A DNA stretch of 64,000 nucleotides. Origin: Leptobacterium sp964389205 (lineage in GTDB: Bacteria; Bacteroidota; Bacteroidia; Flavobacteriales; Flavobacteriaceae). A program made the translations under genes and the position numbers. This document shows, in pieces, positions 54,551-64,000 of the stretch (positions within the stretch are counted from its first letter, which is position 1; the number at the start of each line of letters is the position of its first letter). The DNA lies in the NCBI GenBank assembly GCA_964389205.1, contig CAYMDH010000009.1, forward strand, positions 25,423-89,422. The letters are read 5' to 3'. The notes under the pieces are model-generated. The model saw nothing but the letters and a program-made list of their open reading frames with translations, searched no databases and was not told the origin of the DNA.

Positions 54551-55759
54551 AGCATATATTCATTTTATCCTGATTCAGGACAGAGTGAAAAACATAATGA
54601 TTTGTGCTTTGAATAGTATTTTTCATTTTTTCTTGATAAAAAACGAAACAAAAAAATCTAGTCTTGCTTTTTAATTTTTTGAAATACTACCAATTGTCTT
54701 TCGCTTCCGCATTCTGAGCCACTTTGTTCACAAAACTCTTCTTTATTCATTTTTGTCTTGACACAGGGCTGAAAGAAAAATACAATAATTTGTATTTTGA
54801 ATGAAGAGCCAGGTGATGCGCTAGCTGGAACCAAAAAAGTCAAGGCAAGCGATAAAAATCTAAGAAAATGCTACGGCACGCTCTGCACAATGAAAAGAAC
54901 TCGCTTTGCTCAAACAGCTTTTCATTTAACGTCAATACTACTGCCTTGATTTTTAAGATTTTTATCGAAGCCACTTATTTTCTAAGAAAATTTTGAGCTA
55001 AGATTAAAATATGTTAATTACTAGATGCTGGATAGGAGGTAAAGCCTTTCTCTGTGAGTATAATATTTATTTCTCGTTAAGAATCATTGAAACCTTGGAG
55101 GACAGAGTGAAAAACATAACAATTTATGTTTTGAATGATGGGCCAGGAGATGCGGATGGCGAAATATGATTTTAGACTCTTAAAAAGAGTATAAAAATAC
55201 CTAAGAGAAAGTGCCCTTTTTATAATCCTTTTTGGGCAAGCAAAAAGGATGAGAAGAAAAAACATTTTATTCTGTTCATTTTTGTCTTGACACAGGGCTG
55301 AAAGAAAAATACAATAATTTGTATTTTGAATGAAGAGCCAGGTGATACGGTAGATGGAACCAAAAAATCAAGAAGGTTTATAGGAACTTTTTGCTTTGCA
55401 AAACCACTGATAAAACTATCGCTTCATGCTCTTTCATGTTTTCAACATGACGCACTTCCGCTTGTTTTACAGCTAGTTCTTGAAAACCTTCGATTACTTT
55501 CTAAGAGAAATTTAAGTAAAATTCAAAATAGATCTTTGTTTGAATATTCGCTAATAGTAGTTTTTTGTCATCTTTTTAATTTTGTAGTAAATCCAGCTAT
55601 TTTAATGATAGGTGATGGAAGCCATCCATAAAGCATTTTGCAAAGCAAAAGCGACCTGGGTGGCGCGGCCTTAAAATGACGTAGATTTCAAAAAATTAAA
55701 AAGCAAGACTAGATTTTTTTGTTTCTTTTTTCATCAATGGAAAAAAGAATAAAAGAATA
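54551..55759. repeat. 1.2-kb gene-free mosaic of direct and inverted repeats
   Basis: No credible gene. A 72-base segment is repeated exactly in direct orientation at 54746-54817 and 55275-55346. A 41-base segment at 54645-54685 recurs inverted at 55685-55725. ACAGAGTGAAAAACATAA occurs at 54581 and near 55102. Bases 55388-55526 are the best match to the repeat at 20581-20722. Further weak copies lie at 54895-55012. No transposase or target-site duplication is seen. Confidence 0.8.
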
Positions 55760-57448
55760 TCATTTAATATCCCGAATCTTTAATTGAAGAGAAACAGTTC
55801 CCTGCCATTCATTTTCATCAATAGAATACACAGCTTGAAAAGGTTTTTTATTTTGAATGGTTTGGAGTTTATTTCCAAGGTTAAATCCAATACCTCCAAT
55901 TGAGGGTGATTCACCTTGAGTAACACTACACTTTAAATGTTTTTCATCTTCTCCAACACCTTTTCCATAACCAGTGTCTTGAAGGTGATTACTAATAAAA
56001 ATGGGTGACATATTACCAGGGCCAAAAGGAGCAAATTGTTTTAAAATTCGATAGAACTTAGGCGTAATTTGAGCTAGATCTAAGGCTGTATCAACCGCGA
56101 TTTCTGGAGTGCGCAATTTTTCATCTAAGGTGGCTGCTACTACTTCTTCAAATTTATTTTTGAAAGGTAAATATTGATCTTCTAAAAGTGTAAGTCCAGC
56201 AGCATATTTATGCCCTCCATATTGTTCTATATATTCAGAACAAGCTGCTAGCGCATTGTAAACATCAAACCCTTTAACAGAGCGAGCAGAAGCAGCAAGT
56301 TTTTCACCAGATTTAGTAAATACTAAAGTAGGACGATAATAAGTTTCTATAAGTCTGGAAGCTACAATACCAATTACTCCTTTATGCCAAGTTTCATTAT
56401 AGACTACAGAAGTATATAGGTCTTCTTCTTTATTTTCCAATATTTGTTGTAAAGCTTCTTCGGTAATTTTTTTATCTAAATCTTTTCGATGTAGATTAAA
56501 ATTCTCAATTTCTTCAGCATGTGTATGGGCACTATCTATATTGTTTTCAACCAATAAATCTACTGCATGATGCCCGTGTTTTATTCTACCCGCAGCATTT
56601 ATTCTGGGAGCAATAATAAAAACAACATCAGTTATAGTTAAAATACTTTTTTTAACCTGTTGTATAATTGCTTTAATTCCTGCTCGAGGATGTGTATTAA
56701 TAACCTCCAAACCGTAATAAGCCAAAACTCTATTCTCACCTGTAATTGGTACAATATCTGCTGCAATGGCAACAGCTACCAAGTCTAAAAAAGGAGTCAA
56801 ATCTTCAATAGTTTGCCCTCTTCTAACTCCCAATGCTTGTATTAATTTAAAGCCTACTCCGCACCCACATAATTCATCATAAGGATAGTTGCAATCTTCT
56901 CTTTTTGGATCTAATATGGCAATAGCTTTAGGAAGTTTATCTCCAGGTCTGTGGTGATCGCAAATAATAAAATCAATTTTTTTTTGAGAAGCATATGCTA
57001 TTTTATCGATAGCCTTAATCCCGCAATCTAAAGCAATTATAAGACTGATATCATTATCATCTGCATAGTCTATCCCTTTATAAGAAACACCGTACCCTTC
57101 TTTATAACGATCCGGTATATAGGTAGCAATATTAGGATAATACGACTTTAAATATGAAGAAACTAGTGATACAGCAGTAGTTCCATCTACATCATAATCG
57201 CCATAAATTAAAATGTTTTCATTGTTAGAAATGGCTGTTTCAATTCTTGAAACAGCAAGTTCCATATCTTTCATTAAAAAAGGATCGTGTAAATCGTTAA
57301 GTGTGGGGCGGAAGAATTTTTTGGCAGCATCATAACTTTCTATACCTCTTTGGATAAGTAATGATGCAATAATAAAATCAACCCTTAATGCTTTAGCTAA
57401 TTTTTTAACTTTAGCTTCTTCTGGAATTGCTTTTATAGTCCAACGCAT
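55760..57448 (-). CDS. recJ: Single-stranded-DNA-specific exonuclease RecJ
   Basis: A 562-residue DHH-family 5'-3' exonuclease. Motif YGDYDVDGTTAVSL is near residue 81 and the DHH motif in IICDHHRPGDKLP. The DHHA1 domain with GGHKYAAGLTL and the OB fold are present. It acts in recombination and mismatch repair. Normal length for the family. Confidence 0.96.
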   Translation of the reverse strand: MRWTIKAIPEEAKVKKLAKALRVDFIIASLLIQRGIESYDAAKKFFRPTLNDLHDPFLMKDMELAVSRIETAISNNENILIYGDYDVDGTTAVSLVSSYLKSYYPNIATYIPDRYKEGYGVSYKGIDYADDNDISLIIALDCGIKAIDKIAYASQKKIDFIICDHHRPGDKLPKAIAILDPKREDCNYPYDELCGCGVGFKLIQALGVRRGQTIEDLTPFLDLVAVAIAADIVPITGENRVLAYYGLEVINTHPRAGIKAIIQQVKKSILTITDVVFIIAPRINAAGRIKHGHHAVDLLVENNIDSAHTHAEEIENFNLHRKDLDKKITEEALQQILENKEEDLYTSVVYNETWHKGVIGIVASRLIETYYRPTLVFTKSGEKLAASARSVKGFDVYNALAACSEYIEQYGGHKYAAGLTLLEDQYLPFKNKFEEVVAATLDEKLRTPEIAVDTALDLAQITPKFYRILKQFAPFGPGNMSPIFISNHLQDTGYGKGVGEDEKHLKCSVTQGESPSIGGIGFNLGNKLQTIQNKKPFQAVYSIDENEWQGTVSLQLKIRDIK

Positions 57449-57704
57449 TTGTAGTATAATTTTTACAAAAATAAGAAATGTTAATCAGCTATAAAACCAA
57501 TACTAATTATCATTAGAGTTTACAGTAATAAAACACCCTTTTTTTATTTCATTACAAAAATAAACCAGAACTGGGCTATGCTTGATTTTTATATATCATA
57601 TAAATAAAAAAATCATCATTTTCTTCTACAGCAACCCATAATGATAATTAATATAGCTGCAATTTTGTATTTTGGTACACTAAAACTAGAAATTTATTAA
57701 AATT

Positions 57705-58295
57705 ATGCCATTAGTAACTCCATTATCACCAGATCACGATATAGAAACCAAAGAATTAGCCGAATTTTTTAATGAAACACTAGGGTTTTGCCCAAATTCG
57801 GTACTTACTATGCAACGCAGACCAGCCATATCAAAAGCGTTTATTAACCTCAACAAAGCAGTAATGGCCAATGAGGGACGTGTTACTTCTGCTTTAAAGA
57901 GAATGATTGCTTGGGTAAGTAGCAATGCAACAGGATGCCGTTATTGTCAAGCACATGCTATTAGAGCTGCAGAACGTTATGGAGCAGAACAAGAACAATT
58001 AGATAATATTTGGGAATATAAAACACATCCAGCTTTTTCAGATGCAGAGCGTGCTGCACTTGATTTTTCATTGGTAGCTTCTATGGTTCCTAATCAGGTG
58101 GGTGAAGACATTAAAAAAGAGCTCTATAAATACTGGGATGAAGGAGAGATTGTTGAAATGCTGGGTGTAATATCACTTTTTGGTTATTTGAATAGATGGA
58201 ATGATAGTATGGGAACTACCGTAGAAGAGGGTGCTATAGAAAGTGGAGAGCAATACCTTGGTAAGCATGGATGGGAAAAAGGAAAACATATTTAA
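57705..58295 (+). CDS. AhpD-like carboxymuconolactone decarboxylase family protein
   Basis: A 196-residue, mostly helical protein with the AhpD-type redox site: Cys78 and Cys81 with His84 (GCRYCQAHAIRAAERYG). The family includes peroxiredoxin-like alkyl hydroperoxidases. No signal peptide. Divergent from recJ across 256 bases in which I see no clear element. Confidence 0.9.
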   Translation: MPLVTPLSPDHDIETKELAEFFNETLGFCPNSVLTMQRRPAISKAFINLNKAVMANEGRVTSALKRMIAWVSSNATGCRYCQAHAIRAAERYGAEQEQLDNIWEYKTHPAFSDAERAALDFSLVASMVPNQVGEDIKKELYKYWDEGEIVEMLGVISLFGYLNRWNDSMGTTVEEGAIESGEQYLGKHGWEKGKHI

Positions 58296-58320
58296 TTTTT
58301 ATTGTGTTTAATATTGTCAA

Positions 58321-59079
58321 ATGGAGTGTAAAAATAACTTTGAAGGGAAATTTTGCAGCCTATGCGGACAAAACAGCCGAGTTGACAAATTGACTTTAAC
58401 AAGCTTTCTAGAAGAACTATCGGATAGTATTTTTCAAGTTAATCGTGGTCTTTTTTTCACAATAAAGAGTTTGTTTTTAAGACCTGGGCATTCGATTAGA
58501 GGATTTTTAAGTGGGCATAGAAAAGATTATTTTAAACCTATTGGTTTTGTTTTGCTGTTGTCAACATTCTACTTCTTAATAACAAAAATATGTGGTTCAG
58601 ACACTCTTTTAGCTGATGCAATCTCTGGGTTTCGTCAAGGAGCTGAAGATAAATCTAATTTTTCTCATAACTCCATAATTTTAGAATTCTCAACAGACTG
58701 GTTAATTGATAATTATGCTTATACAACTCTTTTTCTTATACCTATACTTTCAACCGCATCATTTATATCCTTTTTAGGGAAGGGACAGAATTATCTTGAA
58801 CATATCGTAATCAATTCATATATAGCAGGACAAAAAACTATTTTTTATTCATTGTTTACCATTTTTGATTTTGTAATAAAGCAAGTCGACTTAGGAGTGA
58901 CATTAGCCTTTATTCTATCTATTGCTTATAGATTTTGGACATTTATCCAATTTTATCATACAGAAAATAAAATTTACACATCTTTTCGACTTTTACTAAC
59001 CTACATTCTATTTTACTTTATAATTATGGCTTTGCTTACCTTATTGATTTTGAGTACAATAATTTTGAAAGAATACTAA
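58321..59079 (+). CDS. DUF3667-type membrane protein
   Basis: A 252-residue protein with an N-terminal zinc-ribbon-like part (MECKNNFEGKFCSLCGQNSR: Cys3, Cys12, Cys15) and five membrane helices. LFLRPGHSIRGFLSGHRKDY matches the DUF3667 region (LLxPGxxIRxYLxGxRxxY). The usual fourth cysteine at the start is absent, so the ribbon is incomplete or the start lies further upstream. Function unknown. It follows the AhpD-like gene by 25 bases. Confidence 0.75.
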   Translation: MECKNNFEGKFCSLCGQNSRVDKLTLTSFLEELSDSIFQVNRGLFFTIKSLFLRPGHSIRGFLSGHRKDYFKPIGFVLLLSTFYFLITKICGSDTLLADAISGFRQGAEDKSNFSHNSIILEFSTDWLIDNYAYTTLFLIPILSTASFISFLGKGQNYLEHIVINSYIAGQKTIFYSLFTIFDFVIKQVDLGVTLAFILSIAYRFWTFIQFYHTENKIYTSFRLLLTYILFYFIIMALLTLLILSTIILKEY

Positions 59080-59237
59080 ACACGATACAGTGTATAAGTA
59101 ATTAGAGTTAAAGTAATAAACGAAAGTATAAACATAAAACAAAAGTCAGTGTTAAACTGAAAAGTTAGTGAGTAGAAGTCCGTTACTACTGATATACTAG
59201 ACGGGTAATGAAACAAAAATAAAATAGAAATATAAAA

Positions 59238-59747
59238 ATGCAGGAGACTATTTTAACGTGCGATAATTGTAAGGTCGAAATATCTCCTGTAGAAATAATT
59301 TGTGAAAATTGTGGATATCCTATAGAAGGAACTAAAAAAGAACAAGCTATTTTTATAGGCCAGCAGATTTCAAATAAGTCTACCCTTAATGATGCGAAAA
59401 GATTTCAAAGAAGATCAAGCTATATTTTATATGTTATTGGAGGTTTTCAAATTGTTATTGCTATTGTGAACTATTACACAATAGCAGATATTCTCTCTTT
59501 TGTTATTACTGCATTTATTGGGCTTATATTTATACTTTTCGGCTTTTTGTCTTCGAAAAAACCTTTGCTATTTCTCTCTCTAGGATTGACACTTATTGTA
59601 TTATTATACGCAATCGATTTTATACTAGATCCTTCTTCTATTTTTCAGGGAATTTTATGGAAGCTCGTAATTTTAGGTACTTTATCTTATGCTTTGATTG
59701 TTTCTTTTGAAGAACAAAAAATAAAGAGAAAAAACAAAACGCTTTGA
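59238..59747 (+). CDS. Zinc-ribbon membrane protein
   Basis: A 169-residue protein: a zinc ribbon at residues 7-27 (CDNC, then CENC) and four membrane helices from about residue 65 on. It resembles, but is not clearly homologous to, the preceding DUF3667 protein. No known function. The terminator overlaps its stop codon. Confidence 0.7.
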   Translation: MQETILTCDNCKVEISPVEIICENCGYPIEGTKKEQAIFIGQQISNKSTLNDAKRFQRRSSYILYVIGGFQIVIAIVNYYTIADILSFVITAFIGLIFILFGFLSSKKPLLFLSLGLTLIVLLYAIDFILDPSSIFQGILWKLVILGTLSYALIVSFEEQKIKRKNKTL

Positions 59748-59770
59748 GTTAATCAAAGCGTTTTGTTTTA
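59735..59770. terminator. Bidirectional terminator between convergent genes
   Basis: CAAAACGCTTTGA pairs exactly with TCAAAGCGTTTTG over 13 bases with a GTTAA loop; it includes the TGA stop of the zinc-ribbon gene and precedes the convergent gene ending at 59790. Confidence 0.85.
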
Positions 59771-59789
59771 TTACTCAATCTATTAGTAA

Positions 59790-60668
59790 TTAAATATCAG
59801 AAATTACTTCTCCTAAATATTTTAATTTATAGTTTCCTTCTTTAGGTACGTTGAAAATGAGTCTATATGTACGATCAATCACGCTTTTTTTTGTACCGAT
59901 CTGAGAGGTTAGGTTTCCAGGTCCACTTAATTTACCTGATACATCAAGTGTTCCTAAACAACTGTAACTTTTACCAGCTTCATCCTCCAATATGAAATGA
60001 TCTGCCCTAGTCGTGAAACTCTTTTTTCTGTAATACTCAATATTATTACAATACTGTGCTTTGATTTTTATTTTTATAAATTTTCCGGAATTTGGAATAA
60101 TTTTTCTAGTAAATTTCTGACGGTTGTTATTGTAGTAGACATCTTCAAAAATAATTTCTTGAAGGTATTCTTTTTCTTCAGAGGTAACTTGCGGAGTACA
60201 TATCAATGAAGCATGTGGCTCATCATTTATTTTTTTAATTTCAAATTTTTGAGAATTTAGAGATAACACTGCCTCATTAAGGTTTTTATTCACAAGAAAA
60301 ATAGCAGAAAAATAGTAATTCCCCTTATTGGGTTTTACAGAAAATGAAGGCCATCCAAGAAAAGCTCTTTTAGTATGGCGAAGTCTTCCTAAAATTGGTA
60401 TGTCATTGTTTAAATTTATATCCTTTTTTTTAATGCTGATATTTTCTGTTTCAGAGTTATTAACCTCAGCAGTGATGATCAAGTACCTTTTATCGTCTGG
60501 TAAAACATCTGTTTCTTGTATGAGATTACTACGTTCTAAATATTCTCTGATTAATTCTTTAGATTTTATAGCTTTTATCAATTTAAAGTCAATCGTTTGA
60601 CAAATAGCATTCGTAGTTATAAATAGTATTAAAAAACTTAATAATGTCGTTTGTTTTTTAACTTTCAT
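59790..60668 (-). CDS. Secreted protein, unknown function
   Basis: A 292-residue protein with a signal peptide (cleaved near AICQ). The mature part is beta-rich with no recognised domain; visible segments include RRYLIITAEVNNSETENISI-like strands and FILEDEAGKSYSCLGTLDVS. Lacks a lipobox or sorting domain. First of a run of three secreted and one NTF2-like minus-strand genes whose relation is unclear. Confidence 0.65.
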   Translation of the reverse strand: MKVKKQTTLLSFLILFITTNAICQTIDFKLIKAIKSKELIREYLERSNLIQETDVLPDDKRYLIITAEVNNSETENISIKKKDINLNNDIPILGRLRHTKRAFLGWPSFSVKPNKGNYYFSAIFLVNKNLNEAVLSLNSQKFEIKKINDEPHASLICTPQVTSEEKEYLQEIIFEDVYYNNNRQKFTRKIIPNSGKFIKIKIKAQYCNNIEYYRKKSFTTRADHFILEDEAGKSYSCLGTLDVSGKLSGPGNLTSQIGTKKSVIDRTYRLIFNVPKEGNYKLKYLGEVISDI

Positions 60669-60854
60669 TTTTGATTATTAGTTTATAGTTATTGAATATT
60701 AAAAAAATCTAATTTATGCGTTTCTTTTAGTTTAATTATCATAGTATGATTCTATAATTCGTAGATATATAATTAGTTTTTCATCAGAAATCTCCGAACT
60801 ATTAAACTCGAAGATATTTTCTGATAACAGTTCGCATATTAATCAAAAATCTAG

Positions 60855-61370
60855 CTATTTACTACCTTCCCATTTACGGTCAGTCTTTTTGTAATTTGCA
60901 TAATCTGTATGATGAATAATTTTTACAGTATCACCTTCCATTTTAAAGGTTAATACCATAACAAACGGAGTTGTAGATACAAACGTTTTATCATCAGATT
61001 TCCCTGCTACACTCCCTTTGATATACGTAATAAAAACTCCTCTAAATATACCTTGAGTTCCAGAGAAAAAACGCTCTTCTTCTTTGAATACTCCTTTTTC
61101 TACATTAGGAAAATAACTATTTGAAAATGTTTTTTTAATTGTTTCTTTTCCTTTTAAATAAGCGCCGTTTCCTGCATTATCCACATAGGTGTTGTCCTCA
61201 AATTCAATATCGTTATGATAAAGATTTGACATTTTTTCAAAATTCATTTCAGCATAGGCTTTAAAGTAAGCATTTGCTACAGTTTCCATTTTATCAACAG
61301 GGAATTTTGTTTGTGCTTTTAATGATAGAAAAGTAAGCAATGCTATAATAAGTAATGAATAATTTTTCAT
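60855..61370 (-). CDS. SnoaL/NTF2-like secreted protein
   Basis: A 171-residue protein with a signal peptide (LSLKAQ) and an NTF2/SnoaL-like fold: AYFKAYAEMNFEKMSNLYHN with DIEFEDN, and FVMVLTFKMEGDTVKIIHHTD at the end. Periplasmic. NTF2-like proteins of this kind are either small enzymes or binding pockets. No pathway context. Confidence 0.78.
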   Translation of the reverse strand: MKNYSLLIIALLTFLSLKAQTKFPVDKMETVANAYFKAYAEMNFEKMSNLYHNDIEFEDNTYVDNAGNGAYLKGKETIKKTFSNSYFPNVEKGVFKEEERFFSGTQGIFRGVFITYIKGSVAGKSDDKTFVSTTPFVMVLTFKMEGDTVKIIHHTDYANYKKTDRKWEGSK

Positions 61371-61572
61371 AATCTGTTAGGTTTAATTTGATGCAATAAT
61401 GAAAAATTAAATATGTTAATCGTCTCAAGTTATAAATTGTTACGTATTATTTTATTCTATAAGTTAACAGTAAACGTTTTTTCAGTATCATAATAAATTG
61501 ATTAATGGGAACCTTGGCTAAATAGAACTATACGTTGAGTCTGATGCTTTAGATTCAGTCATTTTTTTAATA

Positions 61573-62496
61573 TCATTTGATTTTAAAATTTAGATTACTT
61601 TTAAACCAGTTACGTACATCTTCTAATGCTTTTTCATAATCATCTGTAATCAAACCTCCATCTTCTACTTTATACGGAAAACCCTTAATTACAGGTGCCA
61701 ATGATTCTATAATACGATATCCACAATGTATTTTCTCTTCAATATCTGGATTCCGGGAATAACACCTATTCTCTGTATCGTAAAGCCCTTCTATTACCCA
61801 TTGAATTAACGGCCGTTGTTTCGTGTTAACTAGTTTGTCTACAATTTCATACGTAGTATCATCATTAATCTTCTTCTTTTTAATTAGTGTTAGCAACCAT
61901 TCCGTACTTTTTTTATCCCCGTTTGCAGCTAAAGCGGTGTGATAATTAAACTTTTGAGATCTTCCTAGTTTAGGGTTTTTAAGTTCTTCTCTAATTAAAG
62001 TGAAAGCACCTTTATATTGAAGTAATGCTAATAGATTAATGATCAATTTTCTATGTGGTGTTTTCTTATTTTGAGCCAGTTTTAGTATACTGGATTTATG
62101 ATTTTCCAAAAAGAAATCAGCAGGAAGATCATCTATTCTTTGTACAATATAATCTACAAAATCTAACGTATTCAACTTTTTAACTAAAACATTAACCCCT
62201 ATTTGTCCTACACTTTTCGGCAAATCTTTGGCATTAAGAATTCTAAAGATTCCATCGATTGCACAATATTTACTTCTCGTATTCTTGCTATTAGCCATTG
62301 ATCCTAGAGCTTCCAGCCATTTTCTTGCTCGTTTTTTACTATAAATAACTTTGTCTGGAATTTCTTTGCCGGTTCTATTTATGCATGCATTCTTATAGTT
62401 ATTATATAATTCCTGATCACTTTGAGCAGTTATAGTATTAAATGATAAAATCAGAATAATAACTAGGATAAGGTTTAATGAGGAGTTTTTTTTCAT
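61573..62496 (-). CDS. Secreted helical-repeat protein
   Basis: A 307-residue protein with a signal peptide (cleaved after ITAQ). The rest is helical with HEAT-like spacing (KSSILKLAQNKKTPHRKLII, LLALLQYKGAFTLIREELKN, LTLIKKKKINDDTTYEIVDK). Mostly protein-protein interaction in nature, but no partner is visible. Two Cys (NRCYSRNPDIEEKIHC) near the end could form a disulphide. Confidence 0.65.
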   Translation of the reverse strand: MKKNSSLNLILVIILILSFNTITAQSDQELYNNYKNACINRTGKEIPDKVIYSKKRARKWLEALGSMANSKNTRSKYCAIDGIFRILNAKDLPKSVGQIGVNVLVKKLNTLDFVDYIVQRIDDLPADFFLENHKSSILKLAQNKKTPHRKLIINLLALLQYKGAFTLIREELKNPKLGRSQKFNYHTALAANGDKKSTEWLLTLIKKKKINDDTTYEIVDKLVNTKQRPLIQWVIEGLYDTENRCYSRNPDIEEKIHCGYRIIESLAPVIKGFPYKVEDGGLITDDYEKALEDVRNWFKSNLNFKIK

Positions 62497-62577
62497 GCTT
62501 AAGTCAATTTAAATATTTAATATCGCCAAATTGACAAGATGGTTTTACAAAATCGACTTATTTTATAAAGTATTACT

Positions 62578-63801
62578 TTATTTTAATCCTCTATTAATTT
62601 CTTTTATTATTCGTTGTACCTCAACTGAATTTTTGTTTTCTATCCACCATTGTTTAAATTGTTCTGATGCTTTTAAATAAGCTATTTTCCAATCTTTTTC
62701 ATCAATACCGTATTTCTTATGAATATTTTCACCTCTGAGTATATAAAATATTTGTTCTGGAAAAATAGAATTTGCCAGCATAAAATTTTTGCTTTTTTCT
62801 TCGTTAATTTTTATTATTTTTTCAATAGAACAGGTGGTAATTTCTATTTTAAATCCAAGAGTATTAGATACAACTTTATTTTGCCCTTCTTTGAATTCAA
62901 TCCAACAATAGTATTTTTTTCCTATTTCAAAACTATATGGTTTAGGCAAATAAGCTTTAAATGAATAGTATTCGTTTGCATTTATGGTAATCTTTTGATT
63001 GGGTATTTTTGGAGCTAACCATTCAATAATATCACGAGAGATAGAATCTTGTAATGCTTTTTCATAGCTCTTAAAATTCTCGTTTTCTGATGCTTTATAA
63101 CCTATAATTGCCTTTATTCTAGGGGTTATCGGATACCCAGAATCATTATAAGCATAGGCTTCTTTTTCCATAAAATAATGCATGGTAGCAGTAACAGAAG
63201 AATCTGGCTTGGTTAATATCCAATCTCTTTTAGAATTATTTATAAATTTAACGTTAAAAGCTAGCTCTTCTCCATATTCCAAAAATTCATTTTGAGGTTC
63301 AATTTCTATTTTATAAAGACTGCTTTTAGGCCATTCTTTTTTAGTTATTCTTCCTAAGATTGATTTATACTTTGCTTTATAAATTGAATCTAAATTATCT
63401 ATTTTAAAAATGAGAGAAACTACCTGTATTTTAGGCTTAAAGTGCTTTTTTGATAATTTACGTGACCCGCAATGATTTAAGATGATTGTATCTGAGATTT
63501 GTTTTATTCTTTCTAATACAAGTTTATCAAAGCTTAAACCAATACCCTTAATAATTTGAATTGAATCTATTCGTCCATTGTAATCAACTTGAAATTGTAC
63601 AAAAACTCTTCCTTCTTCTCTATTATCTATAGCCTCGTAAGGATACTTTAAATCTTTATATAGTGCTTTTTTAAAAAGTTTATTTATTTGATGACAATCT
63701 TCTTTCTGTGCAAGTATATTTAAATGAATACTGCAAAAAAACAGTATTAATAACATATACCTTATCGTTGAAATAACTCTTTTACATAAGCAATTAAACA
63801 T
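62578..63801 (-). CDS. Secreted protein with TonB C-terminal-like domain
   Basis: Up to 407 residues; the signal peptide begins at an internal Met, MLLILFFCSIHLNILAQ, and an upstream Met at 63801 adds 15 residues. Residues about 40-130 resemble a TonB C-terminal domain (EEGRVFVQFQVDYNGRIDSI, GIGLSFDKLVLERIKQ). The remaining 270 residues look like an immunoglobulin-like domain (EYGEELAFNVKFINNSKRDW) and a C-terminal helical part. No membrane anchor for energy transduction is present. Function unknown. Confidence 0.65.
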   Translation of the reverse strand: MFNCLCKRVISTIRYMLLILFFCSIHLNILAQKEDCHQINKLFKKALYKDLKYPYEAIDNREEGRVFVQFQVDYNGRIDSIQIIKGIGLSFDKLVLERIKQISDTIILNHCGSRKLSKKHFKPKIQVVSLIFKIDNLDSIYKAKYKSILGRITKKEWPKSSLYKIEIEPQNEFLEYGEELAFNVKFINNSKRDWILTKPDSSVTATMHYFMEKEAYAYNDSGYPITPRIKAIIGYKASENENFKSYEKALQDSISRDIIEWLAPKIPNQKITINANEYYSFKAYLPKPYSFEIGKKYYCWIEFKEGQNKVVSNTLGFKIEITTCSIEKIIKINEEKSKNFMLANSIFPEQIFYILRGENIHKKYGIDEKDWKIAYLKASEQFKQWWIENKNSVEVQRIIKEINRGLK

Positions 63802-64000
63802 AACCTATATTTGTTAAAGAAAAAGCTTTTTAAAAATATTGCTTTATCAGATTTATTGTTCTTACTTATTTTGAAGCAAACCTATATGTAATCTCCATAT
63901 TCCAATAATAATTAAAATTAAATGGAATACTCCTAAATAAGAACCTGTAGGCTTCCCCTAATTAGAACTGCTTAAATTTCTAATATTTCTATAAAATTAT
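63802..64000. other. A/T-rich tail of the window
   Basis: No gene, hairpin or promoter can be supported in these last 199 bases. Confidence 0.5.

Noticed and set aside
54658..55631. Several short frames in the 1.2-kb repeat mosaic
   Set aside because: They overlap repeats in different frames and give protein-unlike sequences; the repeat itself explains them.

Overview
The window looks like a chromosomal segment of a low-GC member of the Flavobacteriaceae (Bacteroidota). Support for this: the moxR-DUF58-batA-batE operon; the acpP-fabF-rnc-(IPExxxVDY protein)-pyk block; the long PurF-like amidotransferase; an OmpA protein with thrombospondin type-3 repeats; and TAnnTTTG promoter boxes, the Bacteroidota housekeeping -7 element, ahead of many genes. 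A duplicated SulP/carbonic anhydrase cluster fits a marine lifestyle, but that is inference and no species can be named.

Layout. 1-2676 (minus): the N-terminal part of an AlbA_2-domain protein, a short-chain dehydrogenase and an aldo/keto reductase. 2924-12080 (plus): the Bat operon, with an extra BatD-like protein. 12177-16925 (plus): small secreted protein, SulP transporter, beta-carbonic anhydrase, second SulP, probably one bicarbonate-handling module. 16930-20493: CvpA, a conserved small protein, a CREST-like membrane protein, pheS and a conserved partner protein. 20833-23181: penicillin-binding protein 1C. 23279-26751: two tandem paralogous lipoproteins converging on two tandem paralogous small proteins, then a YCII lipoprotein, a CYTH protein and an NAD(P)-binding protein. 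26954-29406: DinB, a PAS protein, and a lipoprotein without a normal start codon. 29500-33774 (minus): pyk to acpP. 33973-35666: purN, rnhA and a START-domain protein with a damaged or unusual start. 35871-36892: a GG-leader peptide gene, apparently frameshifted, beside a complete CPBP protease. 37113-39983: PfkB kinase and PurF-like protein. 40081-40439: two identical 78-bp units that look like small RNA genes. 40458-50826: sodA, an AddA-like helicase/nuclease, kbl, ompA, an AddB-like nuclease and a hydrolase. 50846-50919: tRNA-Ala. 50925-52359: divergent Usp and GNAT genes. 52430-52825: two further small-RNA-like units sharing a promoter and 5' end. 53225-58295: a MATE transporter, a 1.2-kb gene-free repeat mosaic, recJ and an AhpD-like protein. 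58321-63801: membrane and secreted proteins, mostly unrecognised.

Most of the window is core metabolism and envelope biology. The least explained parts are non-coding or very small: the GG-leader/CPBP locus, the two pairs of putative small RNAs, and a dispersed intergenic repeat family at 20.5 kb, 52.9 kb and 54.6-55.7 kb. No transposase, integrase, phage gene, CRISPR array or rRNA was seen.
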